The translations under genes were made by a program, and so were the position numbers. This document shows, in pieces, positions 52,383-61,068 of a stretch of 64,000 nt of DNA (position 1 is its first letter; each line of letters begins with the position of its first letter). Source of the DNA: SG-bin7 sp964498095 (GTDB taxonomy: Bacteria > Bdellovibrionota > Bdellovibrionia > Bdellovibrionales > SG-bin7); contig CAZCFY010000011.1 in assembly GCA_964498095.1 (NCBI GenBank), positions 1-64,000 on the forward strand. The letters are read 5' to 3'. The notes below the pieces were generated by a model. The model was given only the letters and a program-made list of their open reading frames with translations, was not told the DNA's origin and ran no database searches.

Positions 52383-53966
52383 TTAGATAGTTATAGTCTC
52401 CCGAAAATTTCCGTAAATTTTGCGGAGAGAGTCGGAGATTTCTCCAAGTGTAACTTTGTCAGTCACAGCGGCAATTAGAAGAGGCATAAGATTTTCTTTT
52501 CCGTGGGCGGCGTTGCTAATTCGCTCGAGATGGGTGGCGACAGTTTTGGCGTTTCGTTTTTGTTTAAATTTTTTGATCCGCGAAATTTGCTCTTTAACGG
52601 CGGCCGCATTCATCTTAAAAACGGTTTTTTTGGCCTGGCTTTCATCCTCGGTAAAGTCGTTTACGCCGACAATGATCTGTTCCTTTTTTTCGATTTCGAG
52701 TTGATAGCGGTAGGCCGCATTCTGAATTTCCTTTTGAATCCACCCAGTTTCAATACAACGGACCACGCCGCCTTGGGCGTCAATTTTTTTAATATACTCA
52801 TCGGCCCGGCGCTCAATTTCTTCGGTAAGATTTTCGATAAAATAAGATCCAGCTAAAGGATCAACGGCATCGGCGACACCGGATTCATAGGCAATAATTT
52901 GTTGCGTGCGCAGCGCGATGGACGCGGCCTTTTCGGTTGGTAATCCCAGCGCTTCATCCATTGAATTGGTGTGTAAGCTTTGCGTCCCTCCCAACACCGA
53001 AGCTAAGGCTTGCAGGGTGACGCGGGCGATATTATTTTCGGGCTGTTGCGCCGTTAAGCTACTGCCCGCCGTTTGCGAGTGAAAGCGCAGGGCCATCGAG
53101 CGCTCTTGTTTTGCGCCGAATCTTCCGCGCATTATTTTTGCCCACAGTCTTCGCGCGGCCCGGTACTTTGCAATCTCTTCGAAAAAATTATTGTGAACAT
53201 TAAAAAAGAAACTTAGCCGTTTAGCAAACTCATCAACGTCCATGCCCCGGTCAACGGCCGCCTGAACGTAGGCAATGCCGTTAGCAAGGGTAAAAGCTAC
53301 CTCTTGAACAGCCGTGCTGCCAGCCTCTCGAATATGATATCCCGAAATGCTAATAGTATTCCAATTGGGAACACTTTGGCTGCAGTACTCGATAACATCG
53401 GTAATTATTCGCAGCGAAGGTTTTGGCGGATAAATATAAGTTCCGCGGGCGATATATTCCTTAAGCAGATCATTTTGAACTGTACCACTAATTTTATTAA
53501 GGGAAATTCCACGTCTTTGCGCCACGGCAATGTAAAAGGATAAAAGGATCGAGGCCGTGGAATTAATTGTCATCGACGTAGAAACTTTATCTAAGGGAAT
53601 ATCCTTTAAAAGGATCTCCATGTCTTCGATGGAAGAAATAGAAACTCCCACTTTACCAACCTCACCGGAGGCCATCACATGATCAGAGTCGTAACCCATT
53701 TGGGTTGGTAGATCAAAAGCCACGCTAAGGCCCGTTTGACCCTTTTTAAGGAGAACCTTATAGCGCTGATTACTTTCTTTCGCTGAGCCAAAGCCGGCGT
53801 ATTGTCTCATTGTCCAAAGACGCCCGCGGTACATTGTTTCCTGTACGCCGCGAGTGAAGGGAAAGCGCCCAGGACGGCCCAAGTCTTGCTCGGGGCGAAA
53901 AGAACCTAAATCCGATTCCGTATAAAGTTCGCGGATGGGAATATCGCTCGTAGTCTGAAATCTCAT
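52383..53966 (-). CDS. Methylmalonyl-CoA mutase, large catalytic subunit
   Basis: This 527-residue barrel subunit interconverts methylmalonyl-CoA and succinyl-CoA. TMRQYAGFG places Tyr56 where methylmalonyl-specific mutases have Tyr, and EYIARGTYIYPP places Arg174 where they have Arg; isobutyryl- and hydroxyisobutyryl-type mutases differ at these sites. SGYHIREAGS supplies the active-site His. The C-terminal B12-binding domain is absent, so a separate small subunit must be encoded elsewhere. The start overlaps the biotinyl-protein stop (ATGA). Confidence 0.88.
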   Translation of the reverse strand: MRFQTTSDIPIRELYTESDLGSFRPEQDLGRPGRFPFTRGVQETMYRGRLWTMRQYAGFGSAKESNQRYKVLLKKGQTGLSVAFDLPTQMGYDSDHVMASGEVGKVGVSISSIEDMEILLKDIPLDKVSTSMTINSTASILLSFYIAVAQRRGISLNKISGTVQNDLLKEYIARGTYIYPPKPSLRIITDVIEYCSQSVPNWNTISISGYHIREAGSTAVQEVAFTLANGIAYVQAAVDRGMDVDEFAKRLSFFFNVHNNFFEEIAKYRAARRLWAKIMRGRFGAKQERSMALRFHSQTAGSSLTAQQPENNIARVTLQALASVLGGTQSLHTNSMDEALGLPTEKAASIALRTQQIIAYESGVADAVDPLAGSYFIENLTEEIERRADEYIKKIDAQGGVVRCIETGWIQKEIQNAAYRYQLEIEKKEQIIVGVNDFTEDESQAKKTVFKMNAAAVKEQISRIKKFKQKRNAKTVATHLERISNAAHGKENLMPLLIAAVTDKVTLGEISDSLRKIYGNFRETITI

Positions 53967-54499
53967 TTTTTGTTTTCTGCTTGAAAAGAAACGAGTGGAC
54001 CGCCTGACTCCACGACATCACCGGCCTTAACGAAAATTTTTCCGACGGTTACGTCGCGCGAAGCGCGCAGCTCATTTTCCATTTTCATTGCTTCAATTAC
54101 CAAAAGCGGCGTGCCCTTGGTTACCGCTTGGCCTTCGCTGACGAAGACTTTAACAATTTTTCCCGGCATGCCTGCGGAAAGCTGATTTGTTTCGGCCATA
54201 GCGCTGTCGCGCTTTAAGCTTTCGTGCAATAGCATTTCATCGTTAAATATTTTTATCGTGCGGTAAGAGCCGCGCGTATAAACGGTATAGTCGGTGCCGG
54301 CACCTACGCAATCAAGGACGTAAGAGCTGTTATTAAATAAAAAAGTAACGGCATCGTCCATTTCAGTATATTCGGACTTGGGAATCTGGTAATTGACCCA
54401 GTCTTTACCCTCGGGCTTAAGCTTAACTTCCCAACTGTGGCGGGTTTCGTTGACCGTAATTTCGTATTTAGAGCCTTTTTGTTCAGCCTGAAAGTACAT
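53963..54499 (-). CDS. Biotin carboxyl carrier subunit of an acyl-CoA carboxylase
   Basis: 178 residues. The last 75 form a biotinyl domain with AMPGKIVKVF-like start and EAMKMEN, biotin on Lys139. The first 100 residues are a less conserved domain that probably links to the carboxylase. The gene lies two bases after the biotin carboxylase and overlaps the mutase gene, so it serves the same acyl-CoA (likely propionyl-CoA) route. Confidence 0.9.
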   Translation of the reverse strand: MYFQAEQKGSKYEITVNETRHSWEVKLKPEGKDWVNYQIPKSEYTEMDDAVTFLFNNSSYVLDCVGAGTDYTVYTRGSYRTIKIFNDEMLLHESLKRDSAMAETNQLSAGMPGKIVKVFVSEGQAVTKGTPLLVIEAMKMENELRASRDVTVGKIFVKAGDVVESGGPLVSFQAENKK

Positions 54500-54501
54500 G
54501 G

Positions 54502-55992
54502 TTACCTCAAACTTTTTAGGCGGGCTAAATCACGCCATCGGGTCGTTACTTTTAAGCGGGAAGTGTCTTTGGATTTTCGGTCATTGTAAGCGGTGATCGC
54601 CGCGGCAATTAAGAAAACTTCATCGCTTACAAATTTAAATATGTCGGGGTTTACGGAAATTTCTTTTTCGACAAATTGAGTCGTGTAGTGCCCGTCTAAA
54701 AATGTTGGATGTTGTAAAATAGTCCGGTGTAAAAGAATATTCGTTTTAATGCCGGTCATGTTGGTCTCCATAAGCGCCCGGCGCATACGTTCTATGGCTT
54801 GTTGGCGCGTGTGACCCCAGGCGATCACTTTTGCAATCATCGGGTCGTAATCCATCGGAACAGTACAGCCGGGATAAGCGGCGCCATCCACGCGGATAAA
54901 GGGACCTTGCGGATTGCGACAACGGCGAATAGTGCCGGGGCTTGGCATAAAGGTAACCGGATCTTCGGCGCAAATTCGGCATTCAATGGCATGTCCCCTT
55001 TGCTTAACATCAGCTTGCTTAAAGCTTAAGGGCGCGCCCGTAGCGACACAAATTTGTTCGCGCACGAGATCAATGCCAGTTACCATTTCGGTAACGGGAT
55101 GTTCTACTTGCAGGCGCGTATTCATTTCCATAAAGAAAAATTCTTTGGAGCTATTGTCGAAAATAAATTCGAAAGTACCGGCGCCAACATATTTAATTGC
55201 TTTAGCCGCTTTGACAGCAATCTCGCCCATTTTTTCGCGTACTTTTTCTGGTACGGAGGGGCTTGGACTCTCTTCGACAATTTTTTGATGGCGGCGCTGA
55301 ATTGAACATTCACGCTCATAAAGATGAACAACATTGCCGTGAGTGTCCCCGAACACCTGTACTTCAATATGTTTGGGACTCGTTATATAGCGCTCTATGT
55401 ATACGGTATCATCTTTAAAATAATTTAATCCTTCGGATTTCGCGGCTCTTAGAGCCGAGGGAACTTCGTCGGCATTTTGCGCGATCCGCATGCCCTTTCC
55501 ACCGCCACCCGAAGAAGCCTTAATAATAATAGGATATCCGATTTTATTGGCGATGGCGACGGCATCCTCTTCGCTATTAACGGCCCCAGGACTGCCGGGA
55601 ACAATGGGAACACCGGCCTCATTCATTAATTTTCGTGCGGCAAGTTTATCGCCCATGGCTTCAATGTTTTCTGGGGTAGGGCCAATAAAAACTATATTTT
55701 CTTTTTTTAAGTCGCGGGCAAAATCCTCATTCTCGCTTAAAAAACCATAACCAGGATGAACGGCGTCGGCCTTAGTGACTTTACAAGCTTCAAGAATATT
55801 TGGAATGTTTAAATAAGAATCCTTACTTGGCGTCGGCCCAATATAAACCGCCTCGTCAGCCAACGCGACGTGAAGACTATTGCGGTCAGCCTCACTAAAA
55901 ACCGCCACAGAGCGTACGCCTAATTCACGGCAAGCGCGAATAACCCGAATTGCGATTTCACCACGATTAGCAATGAGAATTTTCTTAAACAT
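54502..55992 (-). CDS. Biotin carboxylase subunit of acyl-CoA carboxylase
   Basis: 496 residues. It has ILIANRGEIAIRVIRACRELG at the N-terminus, the ATP-grasp loop IKASSGGGGKGMR, then RDCSIQRRHQK-type motif (ECSIQRRHQK) and the EMNTRLQVEHPVTEM signature. It carboxylates biotin with ATP and bicarbonate. It is part of the propionyl-CoA carboxylase-like set with the flanking genes and not the fatty-acid accC locus. Confidence 0.92.
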   Translation of the reverse strand: MFKKILIANRGEIAIRVIRACRELGVRSVAVFSEADRNSLHVALADEAVYIGPTPSKDSYLNIPNILEACKVTKADAVHPGYGFLSENEDFARDLKKENIVFIGPTPENIEAMGDKLAARKLMNEAGVPIVPGSPGAVNSEEDAVAIANKIGYPIIIKASSGGGGKGMRIAQNADEVPSALRAAKSEGLNYFKDDTVYIERYITSPKHIEVQVFGDTHGNVVHLYERECSIQRRHQKIVEESPSPSVPEKVREKMGEIAVKAAKAIKYVGAGTFEFIFDNSSKEFFFMEMNTRLQVEHPVTEMVTGIDLVREQICVATGAPLSFKQADVKQRGHAIECRICAEDPVTFMPSPGTIRRCRNPQGPFIRVDGAAYPGCTVPMDYDPMIAKVIAWGHTRQQAIERMRRALMETNMTGIKTNILLHRTILQHPTFLDGHYTTQFVEKEISVNPDIFKFVSDEVFLIAAAITAYNDRKSKDTSRLKVTTRWRDLARLKSLR

Positions 55993-56004
55993 ATCTTAGC
56001 CTCG

Positions 56005-57576
56005 TTACAGCGGGATATTGCCGTGTTTGCGCGGGGGATTGGAGTCCTTTTTGTTTTTTAACATTTCTAGAGATTGAATAATGCGAGGTCGCGTGACGGC
56101 CGGCTCAATAACCTCATCAACGTAACCAAGTTCGGCCGCGATGTAAGGATTATTAAACTGTTCCTCATACGATTGTGTCAGGCGCATTCTTTCTTTTTCT
56201 TGATCAGAGGCTTTATTAATGTCGCCGCGGAAAATAATATTTACCGCTCCACTGGCCCCCATTACCGCGATTTCCGCCGTGGGGTACGCGAAGTTGATAT
56301 CGCCGCGCAAATGTTTCGAAGACATAACGTCATAAGCGCCGCCATAAGCTTTGCGGGTAATAATTGTAATTTTTGGAACGGTCGCTTCCGCATAGGCATA
56401 AAGAAGTTTTGCCCCGTGAGTGATAATTCCATTCCACTCTTGGTCCGTGCCCGGTAAAAATCCCGGTACGTCGACAAAAGTTACAATAGGAATATTAAAA
56501 GCGTCACAGAAACGGATAAATCTCGCTGCTTTAATGCTAGCTTGAATATTTAAGCATCCGGCAAGTATTTGGGGTTGGTTGGCCACGATACCTACACTGC
56601 GGCCGCCGAAGCGAGCAAATCCAACGATAATATTTTTTGCCCAATGTTGATGGACTTCCAAAAAGTAACTTTCATCCACCACGTTCTTGATTATATTTAA
56701 CATGTCATAAGGCTTCTTCGGATTATCGGGAATCATGGTGTTTAACTCTTCCGATACGCGATTTGATTTATCTTTGGTGGGGAGAACGGGAGAGTCGTCC
56801 ACGTTATTGGGAGGCAAGAAGTTCAAAAGTTCGCGGATAAGTAACAAACAATGTTTGTCGTCCTCAGCGGTAAAGTGTGCGACACCGGATTTTGAAGCAT
56901 GCGTGCCCGCACCACCAAGGTCTTCCATGGAAACTTCTTCTTGCGTCACGGTTTTAACGACATCGGGACCGGTTACGAACATGTAACTACTTTTCTTAAC
57001 CATAAAAATAAAGTCAGTGATGCTTGGGCTATAAACCGCACCGCCGGCACAAGGTCCCATAACCGCACTGATTTGGGGAATCACTCCCGAACACAAAACG
57101 TTACGCAAAAAGATATCCGCGTAACCGCCAAGCGACTCAACACCCTCTTGAATGCGCGCGCCGCCGGAGTCATTTAAACCAATCATCGGAGCGCCATTTT
57201 TTAACGCTAGGTTCATGACTTTAATAATTTTATTGGCGGTCGTGCGGGACATCGAACCGCCGAAAATCGTGAAATCTTGGCTGTAGGTATAAACAAGTTT
57301 GCCATTTATGGTGCCAAAGCCAGTGATTACACCGTCGCCCATGACTTTCTTATCGCCCATGCCAAAATTAGAACAGCGATGAGTTACAAAACGATCTAGT
57401 TCGACGAAACTTCCAGGATCTAGCAAAACCTCAAGTCGTTCTCGGGCGGTTAAGCGGCCGCCGTTTTTATGTTTTTTGATACGTTCTTCGCCGGCCCCTT
57501 TTAGGGCTTCGTTATTCTTTTTTTCGAGAAGTTTTAATTTATCCGCTGTAGTTAAATTACTTAAATTTTCTTCCAT
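56005..57576 (-). CDS. Acyl-CoA (propionyl-CoA) carboxylase, carboxyltransferase subunit
   Basis: About 523 residues. The crotonase-like fold has GGSMSRTTANKIIK, LNDSGGARIQEGVESLGGY and GPCAGGAVYSP, then CDAFNIPIVTFVDVPGFLPG in the second half. This matches PccB. I chose the ATG at 57576, overlapping the asnS stop as TAATG; the frame opens 24 codons earlier inside asnS. With the next two genes and the mutase it converts propionyl-CoA to methylmalonyl-CoA and on to succinyl-CoA. Confidence 0.9.
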   Translation of the reverse strand: MEENLSNLTTADKLKLLEKKNNEALKGAGEERIKKHKNGGRLTARERLEVLLDPGSFVELDRFVTHRCSNFGMGDKKVMGDGVITGFGTINGKLVYTYSQDFTIFGGSMSRTTANKIIKVMNLALKNGAPMIGLNDSGGARIQEGVESLGGYADIFLRNVLCSGVIPQISAVMGPCAGGAVYSPSITDFIFMVKKSSYMFVTGPDVVKTVTQEEVSMEDLGGAGTHASKSGVAHFTAEDDKHCLLLIRELLNFLPPNNVDDSPVLPTKDKSNRVSEELNTMIPDNPKKPYDMLNIIKNVVDESYFLEVHQHWAKNIIVGFARFGGRSVGIVANQPQILAGCLNIQASIKAARFIRFCDAFNIPIVTFVDVPGFLPGTDQEWNGIITHGAKLLYAYAEATVPKITIITRKAYGGAYDVMSSKHLRGDINFAYPTAEIAVMGASGAVNIIFRGDINKASDQEKERMRLTQSYEEQFNNPYIAAELGYVDEVIEPAVTRPRIIQSLEMLKNKKDSNPPRKHGNIPL

Positions 57577-58865
57577 TAAGGGTGACTCCGGCCGTATAGA
57601 CGAGGGAAGGGAATTGTTTCGCGAACGTGCGGCAATCCACAAATCCACGCCAATGTTCTTTCGATACCCAAACCAAAGCCTGCGTGTGGAAAGCTTCCAT
57701 AGCGGCGAACATCAAGGTACCATTGGAAAAATTCCTCATTTAGCCCATGTTCTTTAATTTTCTTTTTTAAAACTTCAATACTTTCTTCACGCTGGCCGCC
57801 GCCGATAATTTCGCCGTAACCTTCGGTCGCGAGCAAATCGCAACTCATGGTGTACTGAGGCTCCGTGGCATCTTCCTTCATGTAAAAGGCCTTAATGGCC
57901 GTGGGGAAATGGTGAACGAAAACGGGTTTATCAAACTTGGAGCTCACGATCGTTTCATCGGTACCACCAAAGTCTCCACCATCAATAAATTCTGGATTTT
58001 CTTTTTTAATCATTTCCGAAGCTTCGCGGTAGTGAAGCCGGGGGAAGGGCGCCTTTACTTTTAAGAGCGGCTCAACATTTCTTTCGAGAGCGGCCATCTC
58101 GTCTTTCTTATTAGTAATCACGCGCTGGACAATGTATTCGACAAATTGTTCGGCCAGCTCCATGTTATCGTAAAGATCATTGAAGGCGACCTCTGGCTCC
58201 ACCATCCAAAATTCAATCAAGTGACGGCGAGTTTTCGACTTTTCGGCGCGAAAAGTCGGACCAAAGCAATAAACTTTTCCGAAAGCGGCTGCGGTCGCCT
58301 CCATATAAAGCTGACCGCTTTGCGAAAGGTAAGCCTTTTCATCAAAATATTTGGTTTCAAATAAGGTCGTCGTACCCTCGCAGGCGTTGGGCGTGAAAAT
58401 GGGCGCGTCGGTGAGAGTAAAACCGCGGCCATCAAAAAAATCACGAACGGCGCGGATAAGTTCGGCGCGCACTCTCATGATGGCGTGTTGGCGTTTGGAA
58501 CGCAGCCACAGGTGGCGATTGTTCATTAAAAAATCGGTTCCGTGTTCTTTAGGAGTAATCGGGTAGTCGGCGGACTTTCCGATAACCTCAAAATTATCGG
58601 CAGTAAGTTCATACCCTCCCGGACTACGCTTCTCTTCGCGAACAGTACCGGTAACTTTAACGCTGGTTTCTTGTGTCAACTCCTCAAACCGGTCGAAAAC
58701 ACCGGGAGCGGATTCGTTTTTTAAAAATACGCATTGGCAAAGCCCCGTGCCATCGCGCAAAAGTAAAAATTTTATTTTTCCAGAAGAGCGGACGTTGTAA
58801 GCCCACCCTTTGAGCTCGACTTTTTGCCCAACATATTTTTTTAAATCTTCAATGTAATAACGCAT
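57576..58865 (-). CDS. asnS: Asparaginyl-tRNA synthetase (class II, AsnRS type)
   Basis: About 429 residues. An N-terminal OB fold (KVELKGWAYNVRSSGKIKF) is followed by a class II core with FTPNACEGTTTLFE, the motif-2 region FRAEKSKTRRHLIEFWMVEPE, and motif 3 GIERTLAWICGLPHVRETIPFPR. The IPFPR ending fits AsnRS better than AspRS. I chose the ATG at 58865; eight more residues are open upstream. It heads the carboxylase-mutase unit and shares one base with it. Confidence 0.85.
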   Translation of the reverse strand: MRYYIEDLKKYVGQKVELKGWAYNVRSSGKIKFLLLRDGTGLCQCVFLKNESAPGVFDRFEELTQETSVKVTGTVREEKRSPGGYELTADNFEVIGKSADYPITPKEHGTDFLMNNRHLWLRSKRQHAIMRVRAELIRAVRDFFDGRGFTLTDAPIFTPNACEGTTTLFETKYFDEKAYLSQSGQLYMEATAAAFGKVYCFGPTFRAEKSKTRRHLIEFWMVEPEVAFNDLYDNMELAEQFVEYIVQRVITNKKDEMAALERNVEPLLKVKAPFPRLHYREASEMIKKENPEFIDGGDFGGTDETIVSSKFDKPVFVHHFPTAIKAFYMKEDATEPQYTMSCDLLATEGYGEIIGGGQREESIEVLKKKIKEHGLNEEFFQWYLDVRRYGSFPHAGFGLGIERTLAWICGLPHVRETIPFPRLYGRSHP

Positions 58866-59065
58866 ATTTGAAGCTAATTTTCTTATCACGGGCTAGAGTC
58901 GAGGACACGAAAAACTTAGGTCAAAGGATGCTTTGCGTAACGAGGAAAAAATCTATGTTTCTGCCTGAGACAAAAAGTTAGTCAAAATGTTCTAATTTGA
59001 GGCGAATTTCATAAAAATCTTTGAATTTTCTGGGACTTAACTCCTGCTCGTTTTATAATGAGAAG
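58866..59065. other. Divergent intergenic region between asnS and the pilin-like genes
   Basis: 200 bases. TATAAT at 59054-59059 lies six bases before the first pilin-like ATG. No gene seen. Confidence 0.35.
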
Positions 59066-59659
59066 ATGGAAAAATATCAGCACTCTGGCGAAATGGGTTA
59101 CTCTTTGCTCGATTTGCTTTTGTCGACAATGGTGTCCATCATAATAATTTCGATTTGCTATTCGTTGATTTTTTTTCAACTTAAGCAGTTGCGCCAGGTA
59201 AAGGCTCTTTATGTACAAAACGTAATCTTAGCTCACATTAAAACCTCGGTGAGTTCACGGTCTTTGATTGCTAGTGCCGCCGACCCCGTAAATGTAGATT
59301 TGCGCACCTGTTTGGCAGGGGTGGATAATGTAAGGTGCACGAGTTCTGATGTTTATGACCTGAAGCTTGTCGATGGGAGTGTTATTGCGGGTTTTCCTGC
59401 CGACCCCGTGGGGTATAATTTAGACGCACAAACTTGCGCTGTAGGCTCCAGCCGGGATTGCATTTTTACATTAAAAACGCGCTTTCGTGTTCAGTGTGCC
59501 GAAGATCCCTTGAATCCACTTTTTGTTCCGCCAATCTGTCCTACTACACGGCCGGGATTGGTCGAAGTTTATTATGAATTCGGATCAACGGCTTCGACAG
59601 ATGCCGACCGCATATTAGGTTTAAAGGCGGTTTTAGGTTCAATCATAGTTAAAATGTGA
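59066..59659 (+). CDS. Minor pilin/pseudopilin-like protein 1
   Basis: 197 residues. A type IV prepilin-like signal: short charged lead, EMG then YSLLDLLLSTMVSIIIISI, a 20-residue hydrophobic helix. The +5 residue is Asp in place of Glu. The rest is a globular head with six or more Cys. This is a PilW/PilV-type minor pilin or type II secretion pseudopilin. I chose the ATG at 59066. TATAAT ends six bases before it, and no clear ribosome site is present, so it may be leaderless. First of three pilin-like genes. Confidence 0.65.
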   Translation: MEKYQHSGEMGYSLLDLLLSTMVSIIIISICYSLIFFQLKQLRQVKALYVQNVILAHIKTSVSSRSLIASAADPVNVDLRTCLAGVDNVRCTSSDVYDLKLVDGSVIAGFPADPVGYNLDAQTCAVGSSRDCIFTLKTRFRVQCAEDPLNPLFVPPICPTTRPGLVEVYYEFGSTASTDADRILGLKAVLGSIIVKM

Positions 59660-59668
59660 GGGGGGAAT

Positions 59669-60544
59669 TTGTTTAACCAGAAAGGAAATTCACTTATTGG
59701 TGCCTTGGTAGCTCTTGGCTGCGTGGCCGTGATAGTGGCTGCTTCGACAAATTTTCTGACAAATTCAAAAAAATCCACGCAAATGATGTTGCAAGTAAAC
59801 GTGCGCGATAAAATCCAAAGCACGATGAAAACAGTGGCGAGGTTACCTACTTCGATTCGTGTAAGTCATGATAAGCCAGGCAATGACTTGCTGAAATTTT
59901 GTATTCTAAAGACCATTGTCTTTGTTCCTTCTCAAGGAACCGGGGATTGTCAAAATGGTGTTGAACATCCGATTACTCTTTATGGTCCTATGGTAGCTTC
60001 GGGCGGTGGGCTGATTTCTATGTCGGGCGCACTCGCGGGAAAGGAAGACGTCCCTGTAGAGTATAACAAGTTGGGAGCGGCTATTGATCCAGCTTCGCCA
60101 GAGCCCGTGGCGATGAAAATTCGTGCTTGGTTTAAACCCCAATGCCCGCCGCGAACTTATCTTGAGCCTCCGGTTGATCGCTGCGATGTCGCCGAAACAA
60201 TCCAAATTCGCTATGAAATCGAAACGGTTCCGACAGATGCCAATTTGCCACGGCTTCGTAATGTGGAAGAGTCTGTCGTTTACTCCGTTTTGGAAATTTC
60301 TAATGAACCGCCGCGCATTGACCCGGAAGAAAGGGTGCCTGTGCCGCTGCCGCCGCCGCCTCCTCCGCCGGTCGTACCAGTTGTGCTGGCGGGACCCGTA
60401 GGACCTCCTCCTCCACCGCCGCCGCCTCCTCCGCCACTCGTTTGTATCGGCCAAACAATTCAAATTGGATCCGCCTGCTATTGCCCTCCGGGACAAGTGC
60501 TTGTCGCGCCAAGATCAGGCCGATGTGCGCGGGTGAGCCGATGA
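59669..60544 (+). CDS. Minor pilin-like protein 2 with polyproline stalk
   Basis: 291 residues, starting with a TTG at 59669 after GGGGGG. The signal KG then NSLIGALVALGCVAV is prepilin-like, with Gly at +5. The C-terminus has two proline tracts (7 and 11 Pro) with a short VVPVVLAGPVG between, then a Cys-rich end (CIGQ ... CYCPPGQ ... C). The proline rods would project the tip. Polyproline translation would need EF-P. It ends overlapping the next gene (ATGA). Confidence 0.6.
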   Translation: MFNQKGNSLIGALVALGCVAVIVAASTNFLTNSKKSTQMMLQVNVRDKIQSTMKTVARLPTSIRVSHDKPGNDLLKFCILKTIVFVPSQGTGDCQNGVEHPITLYGPMVASGGGLISMSGALAGKEDVPVEYNKLGAAIDPASPEPVAMKIRAWFKPQCPPRTYLEPPVDRCDVAETIQIRYEIETVPTDANLPRLRNVEESVVYSVLEISNEPPRIDPEERVPVPLPPPPPPPVVPVVLAGPVGPPPPPPPPPPPLVCIGQTIQIGSACYCPPGQVLVAPRSGRCARVSR

Positions 60545-61068
60545 AGAATCAATTTGGAAATTTAATGGTGTCGTTATTGCTTTTTTTGATGACGGTCGCC
60601 ATCACGATAAATATGACTGTGGACTTCTTTAGACTTAATAGAAATGTTCAATCGGTAACAAAGCAAACACAAGCAAAATCGCTGTTAACAAAGGACCTAG
60701 AACGGCAGTCACGTATTATTACTTCAATTCGCCGAAGCATGGCGGATACTTCAAATACAAGCCTGAATAGTTGCATTTTAGGAACGGGTACTTGTGTCGG
60801 ATTTAATGAATTTACCTTGGCCTCTCCGATGGTGGGAAATCCAGTTGTGGCGGGGCCAGAAAGTTCTCCCGTGGCCTACACCTCCTTGGGAGAGCGATGC
60901 CCCTCCCCCGGGCCAGGCTGTGATAATTTGGCTTACGCTTATTTTGCTCTCGACGGCAGCGGAAATATAAAAGTGTGGGTGACGGTTTCGCCAATTTCTA
61001 GATCCGATCCGCCAGCCCCAACTGTGGTTTATCAAATAAGTAGAATAATTGCGCCGACGCCTTATTGA
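60541..61068 (+). CDS. Minor pilin-like protein 3
   Basis: 175 residues. The N-terminus MKNQFG then NLMVSLLLFLMTVAI is prepilin-like with Ser at +5, then a head with several Cys and Pro. Its start overlaps the previous stop and its end overlaps the convergent protease gene by seven bases. All three genes lack the canonical Glu5, which is typical of some GspK/PilX-like tip proteins. They probably form a pilus-tip or pseudopilus complex; no major pilin is nearby. Confidence 0.55.
   Translation: MKNQFGNLMVSLLLFLMTVAITINMTVDFFRLNRNVQSVTKQTQAKSLLTKDLERQSRIITSIRRSMADTSNTSLNSCILGTGTCVGFNEFTLASPMVGNPVVAGPESSPVAYTSLGERCPSPGPGCDNLAYAYFALDGSGNIKVWVTVSPISRSDPPAPTVVYQISRIIAPTPY

Noticed and set aside
60340..60440. 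Tandem GCC/CCG-like repeat that could be called a repeat array
   Set aside because: It is explained by the polyproline coding of the pilin-like gene; no CRISPR-type spacing.
59906..60496. 196-codon Arg-rich minus-strand frame
   Set aside because: It is the complement of the Pro-rich pilin-like gene; Arg runs come from proline codons read backwards.
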